A stretch of DNA of 64,000 bases from Alicyclobacillus mali. Lineage in GTDB: Bacteria; Bacillota; Bacilli; Alicyclobacillales; Alicyclobacillaceae. The notes under the pieces were generated by a model. The model did not search any database, was not told the origin of the DNA, and was given only the letters and a program-made list of their open reading frames with translations. Both the position numbers and the translations under genes were made by a program. The stretch lies in the NCBI RefSeq assembly GCF_017329565.1, contig NZ_JAFMTT010000009.1. One strand, given 5' to 3'. Each line of letters starts with the position of its first letter. The first letter of the stretch is position 1. Of this stretch, positions 52,331-60,883 are shown piece after piece.

Positions 52331-53239
52331 GTGCAAGCTGCTCGCACTCAGTCGAAGACCGTGTCAGCTGCCGCCTTTCTCGCGCCGTTTATTCTCCTGT
52401 TCGTCGCTTTCCTGTTGGCCCCGTTACTTTACGCTTTCTACACAAGCCTTTTCATCGATCGGTTTGGAGAACCCATCTTCGTGGGGCTGCGGAACTATAT
52501 CAACGCATTCCAAGACGGAGCGTTTTGGAGCTCTGTGGTCAATGTCATACGCTACGCCATTCTACAGGGCGTCATCATGATCGCTTTGTCTCTCATCTTG
52601 GCGCTAGTGCTAGATACCAAATACGCAAGATGGAAGCCTCTGTTTAGATTGGTCTACTTCCTTCCATATGCGGTACCGGGTGTGTTCGCGTCGATCATGT
52701 GGGGGTTTCTGTATTCTAAACCCCTAGATCCCTTGCTACAAGCGGTTCGGTTTGACCCGTTGTCTTCGGCGGCACTGCTGTACAGCATTATCAATATCGC
52801 CACATGGGAGTGGGCCGGATACAACATGACGCTGTACGCAGCGTCCTTAACTGGGGTTTCGTCAGACCTGTATGAGGCAGCCATTGTGGATGGCTGCAAC
52901 GAATTTCAGTTGGCCTGGCACATCAAATTGCCTCTCCTGAGGCCTACGATTCTCATGACCGTCATTCTCAGTTTCATCGGGTCTATGCAGTTGTTCAATG
53001 AACCCTTTCTTCTGAGCGCGTTAACGCCGATATCTCAGACGTTCACACCCAATATGGATATCTACGCAATGGCGTTTAATCTTACAAACCTTCCTTATGC
53101 TGCAACGCTCGCAGTCCTTTTGGGGGCTATCACGATTTTCATATCCGCGTGCGTGATGATCGTTGCTCGCGTGGTTGGACGACGTTCGCGGGAGCGGAGT
53201 ACACATCTGATGTCCTCTGAGGAGGTGTTGAGCGCATGA
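52331..53239 (+). CDS. araP: arabino-oligosaccharide ABC transporter permease AraP
   Basis: A 302-residue MalF-type permease with six membrane helices and the cytoplasmic EAA loop YEAAIVDG...IKLPLLRP (about 195-220) that docks the ATPase. The GTG at 52331 has AAAGGATG upstream; an ATG at 52319 is possible. The stop overlaps the araQ start. No ATP-binding subunit is encoded here. Confidence 0.9.
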   Translation: MQAARTQSKTVSAAAFLAPFILLFVAFLLAPLLYAFYTSLFIDRFGEPIFVGLRNYINAFQDGAFWSSVVNVIRYAILQGVIMIALSLILALVLDTKYARWKPLFRLVYFLPYAVPGVFASIMWGFLYSKPLDPLLQAVRFDPLSSAALLYSIINIATWEWAGYNMTLYAASLTGVSSDLYEAAIVDGCNEFQLAWHIKLPLLRPTILMTVILSFIGSMQLFNEPFLLSALTPISQTFTPNMDIYAMAFNLTNLPYAATLAVLLGAITIFISACVMIVARVVGRRSRERSTHLMSSEEVLSA

Positions 53240-54162
53240 GCTCAAGCTTCTCTCAGACGAATCATCATGTGGGCGCGAAAAGCTCGGAATCGTCCCATGC
53301 GGCGTTTGTCCGCCATCTCGTCACCGTTGTGGTCATGGTTTTTCTCGTGGTGGTTGCGGTTTACTTTCTCATTCCAGTCGTGTGGCTATTCATTGCATCC
53401 ACCAAGACCCAGGTTGAGTTACAGAGCACAGGTATCTTTTCTTTGCCTAAACGGCTGGCGTTGCTGCAAAACATCCGTTTGCTCTTTGCGTACAGCAACG
53501 GAGTGTTTGCGCGCTGGTTTTTGAATTCCATCATCTATTCTGGATCCGTTGCCATACTCACTTGCTTGGTCAGCGCGATGGCGGGCTACGCGCTCGCGAA
53601 GTTCGACTTTCGCGGAAGAGAGATCCTATTCTACGTAATTCTCGCTTCGATGATGATTCCAGGAACGGTGGCGACCATTCCTCTGTTCGTGATTGAACAG
53701 CCGCTCCATCTCGTGAATTCTTATTTAGGCGTGATCCTTCCGCTCATTGCGAGTCCTTTCGGCGTCTATTTCCTTCGAATTTATATCCGTGATGTGGTGC
53801 CCAACGAAATGCTGGAGGCCGCTAAGGTCGATGGGGCACCGGAACGGACAATTTTCTGGAGGATTGTGCTACCTGTAATTCGTCCAGCGGTTGTCACACT
53901 CCTGCTCATCAGCTTCATAGGGACCTGGAACAACTTTTTCTTGCCGCTGGTTCTTCTCCATAACCAGTCGCTCTATCCGCTGCCCGTCGGCGTCGACGTT
54001 CTTCTAAGCCTGATAGCGACGCCAGCGGCAGACCAGTCCATGCCCATCTATCAACTCGTGATTACGGCTTCTCTGTTGTCTATCCTCCCGATGATCATTG
54101 GGTTTATCCTTTTCCGAAAACAAATTGTCACGGGGCTGACACAGGGAAGCGTCAAACTTTAG
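53236..54162 (+). CDS. araQ: arabino-oligosaccharide ABC transporter permease AraQ
   Basis: A 308-residue MalG-type permease: six membrane helices, EAA loop LEAAKVDGAPERTIFWRIVLP and the C-terminal cytoplasmic FRKQIVTGLTQGSVKL, where MalG-like proteins insert into the ATPase dimer. The start ATG overlaps the araP stop. An MsmX-type shared ATPase encoded elsewhere is expected. abfA follows after 22 bases. Confidence 0.92.
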   Translation: MSSSFSQTNHHVGAKSSESSHAAFVRHLVTVVVMVFLVVVAVYFLIPVVWLFIASTKTQVELQSTGIFSLPKRLALLQNIRLLFAYSNGVFARWFLNSIIYSGSVAILTCLVSAMAGYALAKFDFRGREILFYVILASMMIPGTVATIPLFVIEQPLHLVNSYLGVILPLIASPFGVYFLRIYIRDVVPNEMLEAAKVDGAPERTIFWRIVLPVIRPAVVTLLLISFIGTWNNFFLPLVLLHNQSLYPLPVGVDVLLSLIATPAADQSMPIYQLVITASLLSILPMIIGFILFRKQIVTGLTQGSVKL

Positions 54163-54184
54163 AGCTAGAGAAGGAGAATCCCCT

Positions 54185-55690
54185 ATGTCCAACCTGAAAG
54201 CGCGCATGGCTATCGATCCGGCGTACCGCCTCGCGGAGACCGACCCACGCATCTACGGGTCCTTCATCGAACACCTCGGCCGTGCCGTCTACGGCGGCAT
54301 TTACGATCCCGGCCATCCCGCCGCGGACGAAGACGGATTTCGCCAGGACGTGATCGATCTCGTCAAAGAGCTGAACGTCCCCATCGTTCGGTATCCCGGG
54401 GGCAATTTCGTCTCGGGCTACCGTTGGGAAGACGGCGTGGGGCCCGTGGAACAGCGCCCCGTCCAGCTGGATCTCGCTTGGCGCAGCCTGGAGCCGAATC
54501 GCGTGGGCCTCAATGAATTCGCGCGTTGGGCGAAGAAGGCGAACAGCCAGGTCATGATGGCCGTCAACCTCGGCACTCGCGGCATTGAAGAGGCCAAGCA
54601 GATTGTCGAATATTGCAATCACCCCGGAGGAAGCTACTGGAGCGACCTTCGCCGCAAGCACGGTATCGAGCAGCCGCACGGCATCCGCGTGTGGTGCCTC
54701 GGCAACGAGATGGACGGTCCCTGGCAGATCGGCCGCAAGACCGCAGACGAATACGGCCGCCTCGCGCAGGAGGCCGCCAAGGTCATGAAGTGGGTCGATC
54801 CGTCCATCGAACTCGTCGCGTGCGGAAGCTCCGGCTCCAAAATCGCTACGTTCCCCGATTGGGAGCGGATTGTGCTCGAGCACGCCTACGACGAGGTGCA
54901 CTACCTGTCGCTGCACACGTACTACGGCAACCGCGACGGCGATCTCGCCAATTTCCTGGCCTCTTCGCTGGACATGGACGCGTTCATCCGTACCGTCGTG
55001 GCGACATGCGACTTCGTTCGCGCGAAAAAGCGCTCGAACAAAACCATCTATCTCTCGTTCGACGAATGGAACGTGTGGTTCCACTCGAACGAGGCGGATA
55101 AACAGGTCGAGCCTTGGCAGGTGGGGCCGCCGCTTCTCGAAGACGTGTACACGATGGAAGACGCGCTCGTAGTGGGTTGCATGCTCATCACGCTGCTCAA
55201 GCACGCCGATCGCGTCCGGATTGCGTGCCTCGCGCAGCTGGTCAATGTGATTGCGCCCATCATGACGGAAAACGGCGGCCCGAGTTGGCGTCAGACCATC
55301 TTCTATCCGTTTGCGCACGCCTCGAACCTCGCGCGCGGCGTGGTGTTGTATGCGCCGGTGGAGTCGCCGAAATACGACAGCAAGGACTTCACGGACGTGC
55401 CGTATCTGGAGGCGGTGCCGGTGTGGAACGAGGCGGCGGGAGAACTCGTCCTCCTGGCGGTGAACCGCGCCGAGGAGCCGATCGCGCTCGACGTGGACCT
55501 GCGCGGATTCCCCAGCGCCCGGTCCGAAGAGCACATCGTACTCACGCATCCGAATATGAAGGCAGTCAATACGAAAGAACGTCCGAACGAGGTCGTCCCC
55601 CAAAAGCGGTCCATCGGCGCCGTGGACGCGGGGCGGCTTTCGGTCGAGCTGCCGGCACTGTCGTGGAACGTGATTCGCGTCCGCGTCTGA
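54185..55690 (+). CDS. abfA: GH51 alpha-L-arabinofuranosidase
   Basis: A 501-residue intracellular retaining enzyme that removes terminal alpha-L-arabinofuranosyl units. It has a TIM barrel with acid/base Glu175 (CLGNEMDGPW) and nucleophile Glu294 (FDEWNVW), the same numbers as Geobacillus AbfA, followed by a C-terminal beta domain from about 385. No signal peptide. AAGGAG precedes the ATG. It is the last gene of the importer operon and acts on oligomers brought in by AraNPQ. Confidence 0.96.
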   Translation: MSNLKARMAIDPAYRLAETDPRIYGSFIEHLGRAVYGGIYDPGHPAADEDGFRQDVIDLVKELNVPIVRYPGGNFVSGYRWEDGVGPVEQRPVQLDLAWRSLEPNRVGLNEFARWAKKANSQVMMAVNLGTRGIEEAKQIVEYCNHPGGSYWSDLRRKHGIEQPHGIRVWCLGNEMDGPWQIGRKTADEYGRLAQEAAKVMKWVDPSIELVACGSSGSKIATFPDWERIVLEHAYDEVHYLSLHTYYGNRDGDLANFLASSLDMDAFIRTVVATCDFVRAKKRSNKTIYLSFDEWNVWFHSNEADKQVEPWQVGPPLLEDVYTMEDALVVGCMLITLLKHADRVRIACLAQLVNVIAPIMTENGGPSWRQTIFYPFAHASNLARGVVLYAPVESPKYDSKDFTDVPYLEAVPVWNEAAGELVLLAVNRAEEPIALDVDLRGFPSARSEEHIVLTHPNMKAVNTKERPNEVVPQKRSIGAVDAGRLSVELPALSWNVIRVRV

Positions 55691-55717
55691 CGCACCTGCT
55701 TTCGATTTGCGACGTAC

Positions 55718-55746
55718 GAGGGCCCCGGGCTTCCGGGGCTCTTTTC
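55718..55746 (+). terminator. terminator after abfA
   Basis: The stem GCCCCGG/CCGGGGC (GCTT loop), with outer A/T-rich pairs, is followed by TCTTTTC. Confidence 0.75.
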
Positions 55747-55768
55747 ATGTCAGGTTTGTATGCGCTTG

Positions 55769-55785
55769 CGTAAACTTAATTTACA
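55769..55785. promoter_or_regulatory. TnrA/GlnR-like box upstream of glnK-amtB
   Basis: CGTAAACTTAATTTACA fits TGTNA-N7-TNACA with one mismatch (first base). Its centre is about 52 bases before the predicted +1, the position from which TnrA activates nrgAB in Bacillus. Confidence 0.55.
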
Positions 55786-55792
55786 TATTGCG

Positions 55793-55822
55793 TAGACAAC
55801 GGCGGTGTGCAAGATTTACACT
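55793..55822 (+). promoter_or_regulatory. promoter of glnK-amtB
   Basis: TAGACA (55793-55798), an 18-base spacer and TACACT (55817-55822): a moderate promoter, as expected for an activated gene. Confidence 0.45.
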
Positions 55823-55831
55823 GAATCTAGC

Positions 55832-55851
55832 CCTCGGCCGAAGGGCCGAGG
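55832..55851 (+). repeat. hairpin in the glnK leader
   Basis: CCTCGGCC/GGCCGAGG with a GAAG tetraloop, eight perfect pairs, near the 5' end of the transcript. No T tract, so an mRNA-stabilising role is more likely than termination. Confidence 0.5.
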
Positions 55852-55869
55852 CCCCGGGGAGGACGTTTT

Positions 55870-56235
55870 GTGAAACGCATCGATGCCATCATTCGTCCAG
55901 AGAAGCTCCAGACCACCATCAAGGCCCTGCGGCAGGTGGGTGTCACGGGATTCACGGTCATTCCGGTGCAGGGGCGCGGCCAGCAGAAGGACGCCATCGG
56001 CGTGTATCGCGGGCACGCGTACGACATCAACCTGCATCCGAAGATCAAGCTGGAGATTGTGGTCTCGGACAACTACGTACCCGCGACGGTCAAAGCCATC
56101 ATCGGAGCCGCGCAGACGGGCAAGATGGGCGATGGGAAAATCTTTGTGTACGACATCCTCGAGGCGTACAACATTCGCACCGGCGAGATCGACGAGACCA
56201 TCGACGAGTTGAACCAGAAGAGGGAGGACACCTAG
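55870..56235 (+). CDS. glnK: nitrogen regulatory protein P-II
   Basis: A 121-residue P-II trimeric sensor of ATP/ADP and 2-oxoglutarate that gates AmtB. It starts MKRIDAIIRPEKL. The T loop (about 37-55) keeps Tyr51 (YRGHAYDINL), and GKMGDGKIFVYDI is the B loop. The GTG has GGGAGGA six bases before it. Three bases separate it from amtB. Confidence 0.95.
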   Translation: MKRIDAIIRPEKLQTTIKALRQVGVTGFTVIPVQGRGQQKDAIGVYRGHAYDINLHPKIKLEIVVSDNYVPATVKAIIGAAQTGKMGDGKIFVYDILEAYNIRTGEIDETIDELNQKREDT

Positions 56236-56238
56236 TTC

Positions 56239-57453
56239 ATGTCTTCACAGACCGCGCTGAACGCCGTCTGGGTGGTCCTCGCGGCCGCCCTCGTCCTGTT
56301 CATGGAAGGCGGGTTCAGCCTGTTGGAAGCAGGGCTCGTGCGCACGAAAAACGCGGTGAACGTCACGATGAAGGTGTTTGTGGATCTCACCTTCGGGGTG
56401 CTGGCGTTCTACCTCGTGGGCGTGCACCTGGCGTTTGGACCGGACGTCGCGCACCTGTGGGGGTTCGGGCCCGCCGTCGCCCCGGCGAACGTGCCGCAGG
56501 CCGCCTTCGTTCTCTTTCAAATCGGGTTTGCCATTGCGGCGGCGTCCATCATTTCGGGGGCCGTGGCGGAGCGCATGAAGTTTTCCGCGTATGTCGTCAT
56601 CGTCATCCTGGTCTGTGCCTTGGTCTATCCGCTCGGCGCGCACTGGGCGTGGGGGCCAAATGGGTGGCTCGGCAATCTCGGCATGGAGGACTTCGCCGGA
56701 TCGGCCGTCATCCACGCGATGGGCGGATTCATGGCGCTCGGCTTCGCGAAGAGCGTCGGCCCGCGCGCGCAGCGGTTCAACGCCGACGGGAGTGTGAACG
56801 TGTTTGCGCCGAGCAACATCCCGCTCGCTTCGGCGGGGGCGTTCATCCTCGCGTTCGGCTGGATCGGCTTCAACGCGGGCAGCACGCTCAACGCCTATGA
56901 CCCGCGCCTGTCGAGCGTCGCGCTCAACACGGTCATCGCGGCCGCGGCTGGCGGCGCCGCCGCGGTGATGGTCACGATGATGCGCTTCAAAGTGGCGGAT
57001 CCCAGCATGATGATGAACGGCGTGCTCTCAGGGCTGGTGGCCATCACGGCCGGGTGCGCGTTCGTCTCCCATTGGGCGGCCATTGTCATCGGCCTGGTGG
57101 CAGGCATCTTGGTGGTCTTCGCCACCGGCTGGCTCGACGCCTGGAAGGTGGACGATCCCGTCGGCGCCTTCGCGGTCCACGGCGCAGGGGGCGTATGGGG
57201 CACGTTCGCGGTGGGCCTGTTCGACACGACGCGCGGCCTTTTCACCACGGGCCATGTGCATCTGGCGCTGGTCCAGCTCTTGGCCTGTGTCGTCTACCCA
57301 CTGTGGGGATTCCTCACATCGATTGTCATAGGGTGGGTGCTGAATCGCGTCCTTGGCCTGCGCGTGTCCGCCGAGACGGAGGAGGAGGGCATCGACGTCG
57401 TCGCCCACGGCATTCCTGCGTACAACGAGCTCGAGCGATTCACCGACCTTTGA
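56239..57453 (+). CDS. amtB: ammonium transporter AmtB
   Basis: A 404-residue Amt protein with 11 membrane helices. The pore twin-His residues lie in SAVIHAMGGF and FAVHGAGGVWGT. FMEGGFSLLEAGLVRTKN in the first helices and FGWIGFNAGSTL are family motifs. It has no cleavable signal. The C-terminal cytoplasmic tail (about 375-404) contacts P-II. Co-transcribed with glnK and closed by a strong terminator. Confidence 0.96.
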   Translation: MSSQTALNAVWVVLAAALVLFMEGGFSLLEAGLVRTKNAVNVTMKVFVDLTFGVLAFYLVGVHLAFGPDVAHLWGFGPAVAPANVPQAAFVLFQIGFAIAAASIISGAVAERMKFSAYVVIVILVCALVYPLGAHWAWGPNGWLGNLGMEDFAGSAVIHAMGGFMALGFAKSVGPRAQRFNADGSVNVFAPSNIPLASAGAFILAFGWIGFNAGSTLNAYDPRLSSVALNTVIAAAAGGAAAVMVTMMRFKVADPSMMMNGVLSGLVAITAGCAFVSHWAAIVIGLVAGILVVFATGWLDAWKVDDPVGAFAVHGAGGVWGTFAVGLFDTTRGLFTTGHVHLALVQLLACVVYPLWGFLTSIVIGWVLNRVLGLRVSAETEEEGIDVVAHGIPAYNELERFTDL

Positions 57454-57479
57454 AGTCGCGCATCTCCTCAACCGACGCT

Positions 57480-57518
57480 GGCGATCCGGCCGTTACAGCC
57501 GGATCGCCTTTCGTCGCT
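57480..57518 (+). terminator. terminator after amtB
   Basis: The 11-bp perfect stem GGCGATCCGGC/GCCGGATCGCC (loop CGTTACA) is followed by TTTCGTCGCTT. Confidence 0.75.
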
Positions 57519-57549
57519 TCGGGACCTCACGGCCAAGCAGCGCCGGCGT

Positions 57550-59616
57550 TCACCGATTTCGCGCCGGGCGCTCGAGCACACTCACGCCGTAGGCGGGCAG
57601 ACGCACCGCGCCGTCTGTCGGCAACTCGCCGTAGAGTGGCCTATATTCCGCTTCATCGAGCGCCACCTCGCGCGCCTCGGGCGTGAAGTTCATGAGCACG
57701 ACGTACTCCACGCCATCCCCCGCGCGCACCATGGCGCTCACACCATCGGGCAACTCCGGCTCGAGGGCGCGCGCCACGCCGGCGTCGGCAGCCAGCCGTG
57801 CGAAGAACTCCCGCAGAAATGCGTCGTCGAGCCGCGCGGCGATGTAGTAGACCTTGCCCTGTCCCACGCGGTGAACCGTCGCCGCTGGCATGCCCGCGTA
57901 GTACTCGCCGTCGTACACCGCGATGGGCTCCGCGCCTTCGAGGTGGATCACCTCGCACAGTTCGCGCGCCTGGTAATGGCCCGCGAGGCCAAGCGGATTG
58001 CCGTCGACGGCCCGAACTGGCACGCGCTCGCCGTCGTACAGCGCGTCGATCTCCTCCGCCCACACGCCCGCAAGTTCGCGCAGCGGGCCCGGGAATCCGC
58101 CCAAAAAGGCGAGATCGTTCTCGTCCACGATGCCGGACCAGTAGGTGAGGACGAGCGATCCGCTCCGCTCCACGAACGCCTTCATGCGCTCGGCCACGCC
58201 GGGGCGCACCATGTAGAGCATCGGCGCGACGACCAGTTTGTACCCGTCAAGCGGCTGTTCCTCGTCGATCACGTCCATCGGCACGCCCATCCGCCAAAGC
58301 GCCGCGTAGTGGTTCACCACCGTCTCCTCGTAGTGCATGCCGATGTTCCGCGGGCCCTTGGCGTCCTCGAGCGCCCAGCGGTTCTCCCAGTCGAAGATGA
58401 CGGCCGCGTCCGCCTTCACCTCCGCGCTGGCCATCGGCGCAAGTCGCTCCAGCATCTCGCCGACGGCTTGGACATCGCGGAAGACGCGGGTGTTGGCGTG
58501 GCCGACGTGATCGACCACAGCGCCGTGGAACTTCTCGCAGGAACCGCGGCTCTTGCGCCACTGGAAGTACTGCACCGAATCGACGCCGTGCGCGATGGCC
58601 TGGAGCGAGACGAGCACGTGCACGCCAGGCCGCTTCTGCTTGCTCACCGCCTGCCAGTTGGTGACGCTCGGCGTGGACTCCATGAGCAGAAACGGCTTCT
58701 TGAGGATGGCGCGGTTGAGATCGTGCACCATGGCGGTGTGAACGGCCTCCGGGACGAGCGTCTCGTGCGTGTGCCAGCGGGGGTAGCTGTCCCACGAGAT
58801 GACGTCGAGCACGTCGCGGAAGCGCCAGTAGTTGAGGCCCGGATATGTGCCCATGAAGTTGGTGGTGACTGGAAGGTTCGGATTGACTTCCTTGAGCGGC
58901 ATGATTTCGTGGCGGCAGAAGTCGACCGTCTGATCCGTCACAAACCGCTTCCAGTCCAGGTTGAGTCCGTGTATCGACATCTCGCCGTGCGGCATGGGCG
59001 ACTCAATCTGGGACCAATCCGTGTACGTGTGGCTCCAAAACGGCGTCCACCACGCGTGGTTGAGCGCATCGAGCGTCTTGTACTTCCGCTTCAGCCAGTC
59101 GCGAAACGCCTCCTGGCACAGCGGGCAGTGGCATTCGCCGCCGTATTCATTCGACACGTGCCAGCCGATCACGCCCGGGTGATGGGCGTACCGCTCCGCC
59201 AGCTTCCGGTTGATGATCCGCACCTTTTCGCGGTAGATGGGCGACGTGTAGCAATGGTTGTGGCGCCCGCCGTGCCGGTTGCGCCGCCCGTCGGGACCGA
59301 CACGAAGGACTTCGGGGTACTTGGCGGACAGCCAGGCCGGCCGAGCGCCGCTCGGCGTGGCGAGCAAGATGCGCACGCCCGCATGCGTCAGCCGCTCGAT
59401 GGTCTCGTCAAGCCAGTCAAACGTGAACACCCCTTCTTCGGGTTCCAGGCTCACCCAGGAGAAAATGCCGAGGGAGACGACGTTCCACTTCGCTTCGCGC
59501 ATCAACTGGACGTCCTGCTCGAGGACGTCGGGATACGCCAGCCACTGATCCGGGTTGTAATCGCCACCGTGCAAAAAACCTTGAACGTTCGGGAAAATGG
59601 GTGCGTGCTTCGCCAC
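57550..59616 (-). CDS. GH42 beta-galactosidase
   Basis: A 688-residue GH42 enzyme. The catalytic TIM barrel has acid/base Glu157 (HVSNEYGGE) and nucleophile Glu313 (LLMESTPSVTNW). A Cys cluster (HCYTS and ECHCPLC) forms the zinc site known in GH42. A trimerisation domain (about 390-600) and a small beta domain follow. No signal peptide, so it acts on imported galactosides; some GH42 enzymes also cut alpha-L-arabinopyranosides. The GTG at 59616 has GGGAAGG upstream. Confidence 0.95.
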   Translation of the reverse strand: MAKHAPIFPNVQGFLHGGDYNPDQWLAYPDVLEQDVQLMREAKWNVVSLGIFSWVSLEPEEGVFTFDWLDETIERLTHAGVRILLATPSGARPAWLSAKYPEVLRVGPDGRRNRHGGRHNHCYTSPIYREKVRIINRKLAERYAHHPGVIGWHVSNEYGGECHCPLCQEAFRDWLKRKYKTLDALNHAWWTPFWSHTYTDWSQIESPMPHGEMSIHGLNLDWKRFVTDQTVDFCRHEIMPLKEVNPNLPVTTNFMGTYPGLNYWRFRDVLDVISWDSYPRWHTHETLVPEAVHTAMVHDLNRAILKKPFLLMESTPSVTNWQAVSKQKRPGVHVLVSLQAIAHGVDSVQYFQWRKSRGSCEKFHGAVVDHVGHANTRVFRDVQAVGEMLERLAPMASAEVKADAAVIFDWENRWALEDAKGPRNIGMHYEETVVNHYAALWRMGVPMDVIDEEQPLDGYKLVVAPMLYMVRPGVAERMKAFVERSGSLVLTYWSGIVDENDLAFLGGFPGPLRELAGVWAEEIDALYDGERVPVRAVDGNPLGLAGHYQARELCEVIHLEGAEPIAVYDGEYYAGMPAATVHRVGQGKVYYIAARLDDAFLREFFARLAADAGVARALEPELPDGVSAMVRAGDGVEYVVLMNFTPEAREVALDEAEYRPLYGELPTDGAVRLPAYGVSVLERPARNR

Positions 59617-59648
59617 AGGTCAACCTTCCCTTCCGCGTTGAATTCGCT

Positions 59649-59664
59649 ATGGACTCGAGTCCAT
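59649..59664. promoter_or_regulatory. perfect palindrome upstream of the GH42 gene
   Basis: ATGGACTCGAGTCCAT, 16 bases of perfect symmetry, lies 33 bases before the GH42 start. A dimeric regulator site is likely, though AraC proteins usually prefer direct repeats. Confidence 0.5.
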
Positions 59665-59693
59665 GCACAAGCCGCAAGCCTCTGTAGACGCGC

Positions 59694-60596
59694 TCAACTG
59701 CGCAGCGGCTTTTTCAGCAGCGCCTTGCGGTAGGCGAGGGGAGTGCAGTGCTTGTAGCTTCGAAACACCTTAATGAAATAGCTCACGTCGTGAAAACCGA
59801 GGTCCATGCCGATGGCCGTGATGCTTCGATTCGGGTCTTTCAGCAGGTCCGCAGCCAGCGCCACGCGCCGCTCATTCACATACTGCATGGGTTTGCGGTG
59901 GGTCATCTCCTTGAAAAACCGGCAGAAGTGGCCTTCGCTCATGTTGGCAACGTGCGCCAGATCAGACAGGCGGAGCTTGTCGCTGAGATGCGCGTCAATG
60001 TACGTGAGGACGGCCTTGAGCGTGTCCGCACGGCGGTCGTCCAGCTCCCGCCTGGGGCTGTCTTCGACCAGCAGCTTGGCTCGAAACAGTTGCGCGAGCA
60101 CGTCGTACAGACAGCCCTTGACCGTGAGCTCGTAGCCGACAGGTTGTTCTTCCAGGGCTTCGGCGATCTCGCAAAGCCTCGCCGCAAGATGTGGCCGAAT
60201 CGGGTGGTCCTGCGCGATGGCGCCGGGCAACCGCAGCTTTCCCGACGCGAGCGGCGCAAGGTAGGACTGCTGGACGCGATCGCCGGAAGGGCTCTCCAGA
60301 AGGTCGAGCCCAAACACAATGGCCTTGCACTCGGAAGGACCTTTCCCGGGGGCGGCCATGCTGTGAAGTTCCCCGCCGCTGAGAAGCGCGACGCCGCCAT
60401 CGCCGAGGACGTGGAGCTGGCTGCCCACCTGCAGACACACGCTGCCGCGCGTGACGACGATGAACTCGGCCTCGCTGTGCCAGTGCAGGTTGACCGTCTG
60501 CTGGTATGGCCCGGGCGTCAGAACGACGTGATAGGCCTGGATGTGAAAGCTCGCGTCGCCGTGCTGCCGGTGTTCAAGGAGATGTACGGCTTCCAC
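59694..60596 (-). CDS. AraC-family transcriptional regulator
   Basis: A 300-residue regulator. The N-terminal cupin-like sugar-sensing domain (about 20-120: LHWHSEAEFIVVTRGSV) is followed by a C-terminal double helix-turn-helix (about 195-295: LRLSDLAHVANMSEGHFCRFFKEM, start shown in part; ending TPLAYRKALL). The GTG at 60596 has GAGGGAC upstream. It is 77 bases upstream of the GH42 gene on the same strand and divergent from a solute-binding protein, so it probably activates one or both. Confidence 0.9.
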   Translation of the reverse strand: MEAVHLLEHRQHGDASFHIQAYHVVLTPGPYQQTVNLHWHSEAEFIVVTRGSVCLQVGSQLHVLGDGGVALLSGGELHSMAAPGKGPSECKAIVFGLDLLESPSGDRVQQSYLAPLASGKLRLPGAIAQDHPIRPHLAARLCEIAEALEEQPVGYELTVKGCLYDVLAQLFRAKLLVEDSPRRELDDRRADTLKAVLTYIDAHLSDKLRLSDLAHVANMSEGHFCRFFKEMTHRKPMQYVNERRVALAADLLKDPNRSITAIGMDLGFHDVSYFIKVFRSYKHCTPLAYRKALLKKPLRS

Positions 60597-60883
60597 CCGA
60601 AGTCCCTCGCATGCAAGCGATTTCAGCGGAGCGTGTTGGCACCCGAATCTTGCACTCCAGTGTCAGCATGCGCCACGCAACGCAATCTGTCAAGACGGCG
60701 GCGAGATCGAGGAGGACAAGCGGATATCAAAATTGTTCGATTTTCAGTCACGATCTTCTCATTCGCGTCTGTGCAGCGCGACTACAATACGGTGCACAGG
60801 CAGATCCTGCCGACCCGCGTATTCCGCGGTGTCGGTGAAAGCGCTGCCAGGAACCCGGTATCGAAGAGAAAGGGGAGGTCGCT

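Noticed and set aside
57871..59733. 620-codon plus-strand ORF opposite the GH42 gene
   Set aside because: Shadow of GH42, whose catalytic residues are clear on the minus strand.
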